A stretch of DNA of 10,252 nt, from the NCBI GenBank assembly GCA_030634125.1, contig DAOWBJ010000033.1, positions 1-10,252 on the forward strand, in the 5' to 3' direction. The stretch is from Victivallales bacterium (lineage in GTDB: Bacteria; Verrucomicrobiota; Lentisphaeria; Victivallales; Victivallaceae). A program made the translations under genes and the position numbers. The notes under the pieces were generated by a model. That model searched no databases, was not told where the DNA came from, and worked only from the letters and a program-made list of their open reading frames with translations. Shown here in pieces: positions 6,652 to 10,252 of the stretch (its first letter is position 1; the number at the start of each line of letters is the position of its first letter).

Positions 6652-7605
6652 TTATAAACTGCTTATGACTACCTTTAAAACCTTACGAACCCATTCAATA
6701 TCATTTGCTTCCGGCTTTTGCTGTTCAGCAGAACAAAGAAAAGGCTTCAAGGATACACTCTTCCCTTCAAGAACAAATCTTTTGAGCTGTAACTTATCAC
6801 TCTTTTTTGATTTTACAATTACAGTATCATTTGTTTCCGGAAAATTTTTCAAAGCAACAATCAAGCTTATTGAACCAGGAAGCGGAGGATTAAAATTGTT
6901 GCCGGAATCAACAATGGCGAAAACGTCATCACTACTTATTGAATCGTCCAGGGTTTGTGCTGAAATAACTTTATCGTAATTACGCCAGACAAAGTTTTTA
7001 ATATCTTCCAATGCCGGATTGAATTTAAGCATGTTTTCAATTGAAATCACAGGAATTTGAGCAGGAAACTTACTGATGCTTCCATAACTGGCTCCCTGTT
7101 CCTGAACATTTTCACCTAGAGAATCTGAACCATATAAAGGCAAATCATTGAGCAATTGCTGTATATCGTCATCTTCAAATTCAAGAATTTTCGCAAGCGC
7201 CATTATTTGTTCATTGGAAGGCACAACAGTCGAACACGTTTCCAGAATTCGTAATTCAGCAACAGGAATTTCACTTAAATGAGCCAGCTTGGCCATAGAT
7301 AAGCTGCGTTCCTTTCTGGTACTTCTAATAAATTCATTTACCGGCGAACGTAATTCATGCATGCCGGAACGAATTCTGGCCAACAGGTCGCGCATTATAA
7401 AAACTTGATTACGGCTGCAATTTAATAATTGAAATATCTTGTCTAAATGGATCGCAGCCGGAGCTGTTTTCCCATTAAGCATTTGTGATACTGCTGATGT
7501 GGAAACTTGCAGATGTTGAGCTAAATCAAGTTGCCTTAAGCCCGCTGCCTGTAAACCACTTTTTATTAATTTGCCTAGTTTCAATTTTAATGGTACTGAA
7601 GTCAT
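6652..7605 (-). CDS. Double-HTH transcription regulator with non-catalytic LexA/S24-like domain
   Basis: A 317-residue probable DNA-binding regulator. The first XRE-type HTH is at about 11-65 (QLDLAQHLQVSTSAVSQMLNG at its core). A second HTH-like domain is at about 89-153 (SMAKLAHLSEIPVAELRILE). Residues 182-317 follow the LexA/CI peptidase layout: IPVIS at the N-edge, VFAIVDSGNNF (228-238), the LQLKRF strand (272-277), and a closing KVVISSL. The position of the catalytic Ser in LexA (VKGDSMI) is occupied by Asn236. Lys275 lines up with the catalytic Lys. Self-cleavage therefore looks lost, leaving a sensing or dimerisation domain. The ATG has AAGGAA five bases upstream. It is first in the HTH series and may repress itself through a palindrome at 7655-7672. 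Confidence 0.85.
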   Translation of the reverse strand: MTSVPLKLKLGKLIKSGLQAAGLRQLDLAQHLQVSTSAVSQMLNGKTAPAAIHLDKIFQLLNCSRNQVFIMRDLLARIRSGMHELRSPVNEFIRSTRKERSLSMAKLAHLSEIPVAELRILETCSTVVPSNEQIMALAKILEFEDDDIQQLLNDLPLYGSDSLGENVQEQGASYGSISKFPAQIPVISIENMLKFNPALEDIKNFVWRNYDKVISAQTLDDSISSDDVFAIVDSGNNFNPPLPGSISLIVALKNFPETNDTVIVKSKKSDKLQLKRFVLEGKSVSLKPFLCSAEQQKPEANDIEWVRKVLKVVISSL

Positions 7606-7654
7606 TTATATTCCTTAGCTATCTTCGAGTTAAAGCGTCAAGTAACTATACTTA

Positions 7655-7672
7655 AGCTTTTACTTAAAAGCT
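7655..7672. promoter_or_regulatory. Operator-like palindrome upstream of the double-HTH regulator
   Basis: AGCTTTT (7655-7661) and AAAAGCT (7666-7672) are perfect inverted arms around ACTT, about 50 bp before the regulator's start. On the minus strand a -10-like TATAGT follows closely. A CI/XRE-type dimer could bind here and autoregulate. This is inference from position and symmetry only. Confidence 0.35.
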
Positions 7673-7992
7673 AACTATTTTCTAAAAAAATCTCAGTTTA
7701 TTTTTTCGAACTAACTACTATTTATATATTACTTAATCATAGCAAACGCAAAGTTTACTACCGTTTTTTTTAAATAAATCATTTGTTCATAAGTTGTTAT
7801 TAAGTAAGCATTTAACAAGTGCACGAAACCTTGAATTTGAGAATAAGTACATTCTTTTCTTAAAAACAAGAATAGTATTGCCGTCAGTGCGCGAATCAAA
7901 TAATATTCACGACTGAAATGTCATAAAATGTTTCTATTTCACCTCCTGCTCACTATAAACAATTATTAATCAATTTGTTTATAGAGTTTACA

Positions 7993-8023
7993 ACAAAAAA
8001 ACTTCGTTTGCAAGTTTTTTTGT
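7993..8023. terminator. Perfect 12-bp A/T-armed hairpin, possible bidirectional terminator
   Basis: ACAAAAAAACTT (7993-8004) and AAGTTTTTTTGT (8012-8023) pair perfectly around a seven-base loop. Either strand presents a stem whose 3' arm is a seven-base U-run, so it could end transcription both ways. The low GC of the stem makes it a weak classical terminator. Confidence 0.35.
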
Positions 8024-8106
8024 CATCTTATAAAAATTTTAGGAAAATTATCAGATTATTTTAAAGTAATCTATTAAGGAAAGCTATATGAGAAAAGATT
8101 TTCAAA

Positions 8107-8129
8107 GAGTTTTTTTGATCAAAAAACTC
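8107..8129 (-). terminator. Stem-loop directly after the zinc-ribbon gene
   Basis: GAGTTTTTT (8107-8115) pairs with AAAAAACTC (8121-8129). It begins one base past the zinc-ribbon stop codon on the minus strand, and TTTGAAAATC follows the stem. The position fits a transcription terminator, although the stem is mostly A-U pairs. Confidence 0.45.
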
Positions 8130-8130
8130 C

Positions 8131-8364
8131 TTAAAAATATACAATGTCTTTACCAGGGTACTGTCCAGTATATTTCGCGACCCAGCTTTGAATTATGGGC
8201 TCCAGAATAAAATCTTCCAATTCGCCAGTCTGCTGGAGAGATTTGTTACAAAACGGACACATCCGAAAAATTTCGATATCAGCATACATTAAATCCTCGT
8301 TGCAGTTTGGACAAACAAGAACCCGCATGTTAGTATTTTCATTTTTTTTAAACTCATATTGCAT
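8131..8364 (-). CDS. Small zinc-ribbon protein
   Basis: 77 residues. Two CxxC knuckles, C18-P-N-C21 and C36-P-F-C39, are spaced as in treble-clef or zinc-ribbon proteins and should bind one zinc ion. The C-terminal 35 residues (LEDFILEPIIQSWVAKYTG region) are probably helical and have no domain I recognise. Such small ribbons often act as nucleic-acid or protein docking modules; the role is unknown. The first ATG is preferred because AAGG lies eight bases upstream. An internal ATG at residue 13, just before the first knuckle, has no ribosome binding site. A perfect TATAAT lies upstream and a stem-loop immediately downstream, so it looks like an independent unit rather than part of the rsmG operon. 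Confidence 0.8.
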   Translation of the reverse strand: MQYEFKKNENTNMRVLVCPNCNEDLMYADIEIFRMCPFCNKSLQQTGELEDFILEPIIQSWVAKYTGQYPGKDIVYF

Positions 8365-8403
8365 ATTAGTTACCTTAATAATTATGTCTATACTATATTA
8401 TAT

Positions 8404-8409
8404 ATTATA
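8404..8409 (-). promoter_or_regulatory. Probable -10 element for the zinc-ribbon gene
   Basis: A perfect TATAAT on the minus strand (8409-8404) would start transcription near 8397, about 33 bases before the ATG. The matching -35 (TTTCAT at 17 bases) is poor, so the assignment rests mainly on the -10. Confidence 0.35.
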
Positions 8410-8468
8410 CACTGAAAAAACCAAAAATGAAAGAATTAACTATAAAAGTTTAAATTATAATTTTGTAC

Positions 8469-9128
8469 TCATACAGAATAAACGAAAAGACGTTTCCCGG
8501 AATCGTGAGGCAGAGAAAAAACTTCTTTTTGCTTCCAGGTAAGCGAATATTTTTTTTTGTCCCGTCTTACTTGCGGGACTTCAATTTCAGCTTGTTCCGG
8601 GGTCTTAAAGAAAATAAACTGTCCGCCGGGTTTGATAAATTTTCTCGCTTCTTTAAAGAGAGTGCGCAAATCACTTACCGCACGAGCGGTAACAATATCA
8701 AAACGCTCGATATACTCTGCTTTTCTGTTCAACTCTTTGCTGCGCCCTGTAATAACTTCCAGATTATTTAAATTCAGTTCGCGCGCGGCGGATTCAACAA
8801 AAGCGGTTTTTTTCCCAATCGAATCTATCGCCGTTATGCGTAAATTGCTAAAAGCCGCCGCCAGCACCAAAGACGGGAAACCCGCCCCGCAGCCAATATC
8901 CGCAACGGCAAGTTTTTTATCACTTAATTGCGGAAAATATCGAGCTATCGCCAGAGAATCAGCCACATGTTTTATCCAGTAATCTTCTTCCGACTGAATG
9001 CGCGTTAAATTGATTTCCCGGTTAGTCTTGAGCAGCAAATCATAAAGCCGGGTCATTTTAGAAGTAAAATCCGCAGGTTCGGCGACATTGCACTGCGCGC
9101 AGAATTCATTTATGTCAAAGGGTATCAT
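8469..9128 (-). CDS. rsmG: 16S rRNA (guanine-N7) methyltransferase RsmG
   Basis: 219 residues, close to the usual length of about 205-240. The enzyme uses S-adenosylmethionine to methylate N7 of G527 (E. coli numbering) in 16S rRNA on the small subunit. Visible motifs are HVADSL (54-59), SAM motif I ADIGCGAGFP (76-85), the acidic ID after the next strand (101-102), ITGRSKE (126-132), VTARAVSDL (146-154) and KPGG (166-169). The frame stays open 60 codons further upstream, but that segment overlaps the membrane protein gene in another frame. The ATG at 9128 gives the family length and has GAGG nine bases upstream. Five bases separate it from the preceding stop, so the two are translationally coupled. 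Here rsmG is not next to mnmG. Confidence 0.95.
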   Translation of the reverse strand: MIPFDINEFCAQCNVAEPADFTSKMTRLYDLLLKTNREINLTRIQSEEDYWIKHVADSLAIARYFPQLSDKKLAVADIGCGAGFPSLVLAAAFSNLRITAIDSIGKKTAFVESAARELNLNNLEVITGRSKELNRKAEYIERFDIVTARAVSDLRTLFKEARKFIKPGGQFIFFKTPEQAEIEVPQVRRDKKKYSLTWKQKEVFSLPHDSGKRLFVYSV

Positions 9129-9133
9129 ATCTA

Positions 9134-9682
9134 CTAACCTCGAAACGCGTGGATAATCCCAAGTGTCAAACACAACACGCCATAAGCGGCAAAGTAAGTC
9201 GCAGCCGTATAGCGGATACATGCGGATTTCGCCAGCTTGCGGATAAAGTCGCGGAATAAATGAGGTTTGCCGGAAAAAAACAATCCCAAAATCCCCAAAG
9301 CCCAGCACATAATCGCAAATAATGCCAATACCGGAGTATGAAAGGTAAAAGCTTCATGGACAAAATAATAAGTCAGCAAAATGAAGAATCCGCCAATCGC
9401 GCGCGAAAACAAATAGTCCAGAAACATGAAACCGAGAATACTGAAAGCAATTGCCAGAGGATAAAGCCAGGGCAGCATCCAGTCCCAGACAATAGGTTTT
9501 GCCTGCGGAACGCACCACAACAAGCACAAAAATACTAAAACCACGCCAATATTTCTATTTCGGGGCAAACTCTCCCATTTAGGAAGACGCGTTAAATTCA
9601 TCCGTCCAGCCCAGAGTGCCGTCGCCAGCGAAGCAAGCCCGCAGGCAATTAAGGCTGCAGTATATATTTGATATGTATTCAC
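9134..9682 (-). CDS. Multi-pass membrane protein of unknown function
   Basis: 182 residues, about a third aromatic or aliphatic, with roughly five or six membrane helices (about 5-26, 45-60, 68-92, 97-112, 116-137 and 158-179). No enzymatic motif or family is recognised. The start is GTG (9682-9680), with AGGA nine bases upstream; the next Met is residue 28, inside the protein, so the GTG is preferred. The stop codon is part of the rsmG ribosome binding site region, and the two genes form a coupled pair. The pairing may only reflect shared transcription; I see no reason to assign a role in rRNA methylation. Confidence 0.85.
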   Translation of the reverse strand: MNTYQIYTAALIACGLASLATALWAGRMNLTRLPKWESLPRNRNIGVVLVFLCLLWCVPQAKPIVWDWMLPWLYPLAIAFSILGFMFLDYLFSRAIGGFFILLTYYFVHEAFTFHTPVLALFAIMCWALGILGLFFSGKPHLFRDFIRKLAKSACIRYTAATYFAAYGVLCLTLGIIHAFRG

Positions 9683-9712
9683 TATTTATAATCCTGTTTT
9701 TATCAAGAGTTT

Positions 9713-9740
9713 AAGATAGCACCAAAAAGACTAAGCACAA
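9713..9740 (-). promoter_or_regulatory. Likely promoter for the membrane protein/rsmG unit
   Basis: On the minus strand TTGTGC (9740-9735), 16 bases, then TATCTT (9718-9713) preceded by TGC, which makes an extended -10. Transcription would start near 9706, about 24 bases before the GTG. Confidence 0.4.
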
Positions 9741-9741
9741 G

Positions 9742-9779
9742 CGGTTTTTTATTAAAAAATACCGAGGGCGACGTTCGCC
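9742..9779 (-). terminator. Paired stem-loops, terminator-like on the minus strand
   Basis: On the minus strand GGCGA-ACG-TCGCC (9779-9767) is followed seven bases later by a run of six T (9759-9754). That run itself sits in a second hairpin of CGGT...ACCG arms (9742-9764). It would insulate the membrane protein/rsmG promoter just downstream from readthrough. The distance from stem to T-run is longer than typical. Confidence 0.35.
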
Positions 9780-9825
9780 TAAGTTCATGCTTTGGGATCA
9801 ATTTTTTCGTAAATCCGTAAAATTG

Positions 9826-9963
9826 TTAAATGTTATATTCGTCAGAGTCCAAAACTTCATGTATTTCAGATATTGACAAGCATCCATTATTACCAGAATT
9901 TTTTTGGCACCCTTTTGAGGGTAAAAATGGAGCCAGCTGTCGGAGTCTATTGCAACTATTCAC
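9826..9963 (-). CDS. Weak 45-codon open frame, possibly a gene remnant
   Basis: A GTG-started frame of 45 residues ending ...EIHEVLDSDEYNI. GAGGA lies only two bases before the GTG, which is too close for a good start, and no family is recognised. A terminator-like structure (9742-9779) lies downstream on the same strand, which is mild support for a transcribed unit. It could equally be chance or the end of a decayed gene. Confidence 0.15.
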   Translation of the reverse strand: MNSCNRLRQLAPFLPSKGCQKNSGNNGCLSISEIHEVLDSDEYNI

Positions 9964-10054
9964 TGTCCTCAAAAATTATTCACATGTGACTTATTAAACA
10001 CAAAAATATCTAATTTGATACATCTTTGTAACAAAAAAATAATCTTCAAAAAAT

Positions 10055-10105
10055 GGTACTTTTCGGTACTTTTAAGTCTTAAAACGGCACCAAGTGGCAC
10101 CTCTT
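10055..10105 (+). repeat. 10-bp-phased GGTACTTTT / GGCACC repeats
   Basis: GGTACTTTTC (10055) and GGTACTTTTA (10065) are tandem. After 21 bp come GGCACCAAGT (10086) and GGCACCTCTT (10096). All four units fall close to one helical turn apart. A related GGCACTTTTA occurs on the minus strand at 419-410, and GGCACCCTTTT at 9906-9916. Confidence 0.6.
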
Positions 10106-10252
10106 TGAAGCGTTCTTTTTAGACTATTTTTCATAACTAAACATAGTCTCCCATAAGCTGAAAATCAAGCATAAAATGAAAGAAATATGAGAATTACACA
10201 TTTTAAAATTTAATTGAGAACACAAAGAAATACGAAAAAGAAAGACAGAATA

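Larger units (their letters stand above)
7606..8130. other. 525-bp gene-poor A/T-rich region
   Basis: No protein gene of ordinary size is seen on either strand. It holds the 7655-7672 palindrome and, on the minus strand, a nine-base AGGAGGTGA at 7947-7939 that matches the anti-Shine-Dalgarno perfectly. Only a five-codon ATG frame follows (7924-7907), 14 bases away. It also holds a perfect 12-bp A/T-armed hairpin at 7993-8023 and the stem-loop that ends the zinc-ribbon gene at 8107-8129. It could contain a leader or small RNA for the regulator operon. Confidence 0.5.
9765..10252. other. Right flank, gene-poor A/T-rich DNA with short repeats
   Basis: Apart from the weak frame at 9826-9963, no gene is visible. 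It holds a perfect 10-bp palindrome TCACATGTGA (9980-9989) overlapping TTATTCACA (9976-9984), which fits the DnaA-box consensus, and the 10-bp-phased repeats at 10055-10105. The last 150 bases show nothing I can name. Confidence 0.5.

Noticed and set aside
8550..8564. Run of nine A (mRNA sense) in rsmG with an adjacent 6-bp inverted repeat, as a possible programmed frameshift
   Set aside because: It encodes Lys-Lys-Lys in frame, and the protein continues to a normal RsmG C-terminus, so no frameshift is needed.
9129..9308. 60-codon upstream extension of the rsmG frame
   Set aside because: It overlaps the 3' end of the membrane protein gene in another frame, gives a protein too long for RsmG, and the ATG at 9128 has a better ribosome binding site.

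Overview
The window comes from an AT-rich bacterial chromosome. Intergenic DNA is very A/T-rich, genes are moderately so, and most starts carry an AAGGA/GAGG-type Shine-Dalgarno. No phage structural genes, complete insertion sequence, rRNA, tRNA or CRISPR array is visible. The divergent EF-G paralogue, the rsmG methyltransferase and the Gram-negative-style gene repertoire fit an environmental or gut bacterium, perhaps of the PVC group. That placement is a guess, because nothing here is diagnostic.

Left flank (1-798). There is no convincing gene. It holds a cluster of eleven CGATCG palindromes (161-300), then two stem-loops (523-541 and 754-779) bracketing an open frame that may be decayed mobile-element sequence.

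Centre left (799-3953, minus strand). A divergent EF-G-type translational GTPase is followed 89 bp downstream by a GT4-like glycosyltransferase. A short degenerate repeat lies in the gap. A PP2C-type protein phosphatase (4179-4955, plus strand) is transcribed divergently from the EF-G gene. The 225-bp interval between them contains what look like two overlapping, face-to-face sigma70-type promoters.

Centre right (4963-7605, minus strand). Four genes run in the order double-HTH regulator with a LexA/S24-like but apparently non-catalytic C-terminal domain, small XRE-type HTH protein, single-pass membrane protein with a repeated charged tail, and aldo/keto reductase. The middle two are 8 bp apart, and the ribosome binding site of the second lies in the stop region of the first. 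This looks like a small regulatory operon. Upstream is a 525-bp gene-poor stretch with an operator-like palindrome, a strong orphan Shine-Dalgarno sequence and A/T-armed hairpins.

Right (8131-9682, minus strand). A multi-pass membrane protein with a GTG start is tightly coupled to rsmG, the 16S rRNA m7G methyltransferase. The 60-codon upstream extension of the rsmG frame is an artefact of overlap with the membrane protein gene. A 77-residue zinc-ribbon protein with its own likely promoter and terminator follows. The right flank (9683-10252) has a promoter for the membrane protein/rsmG unit, stem-loops, a weak 45-codon frame and 10-bp-phased GGYACY repeats. I see nothing that amounts to a complete new defence or mobile system. 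The best leads are the non-catalytic LexA-like regulator operon, the His-to-Tyr EF-G paralogue and the CGATCG cluster.
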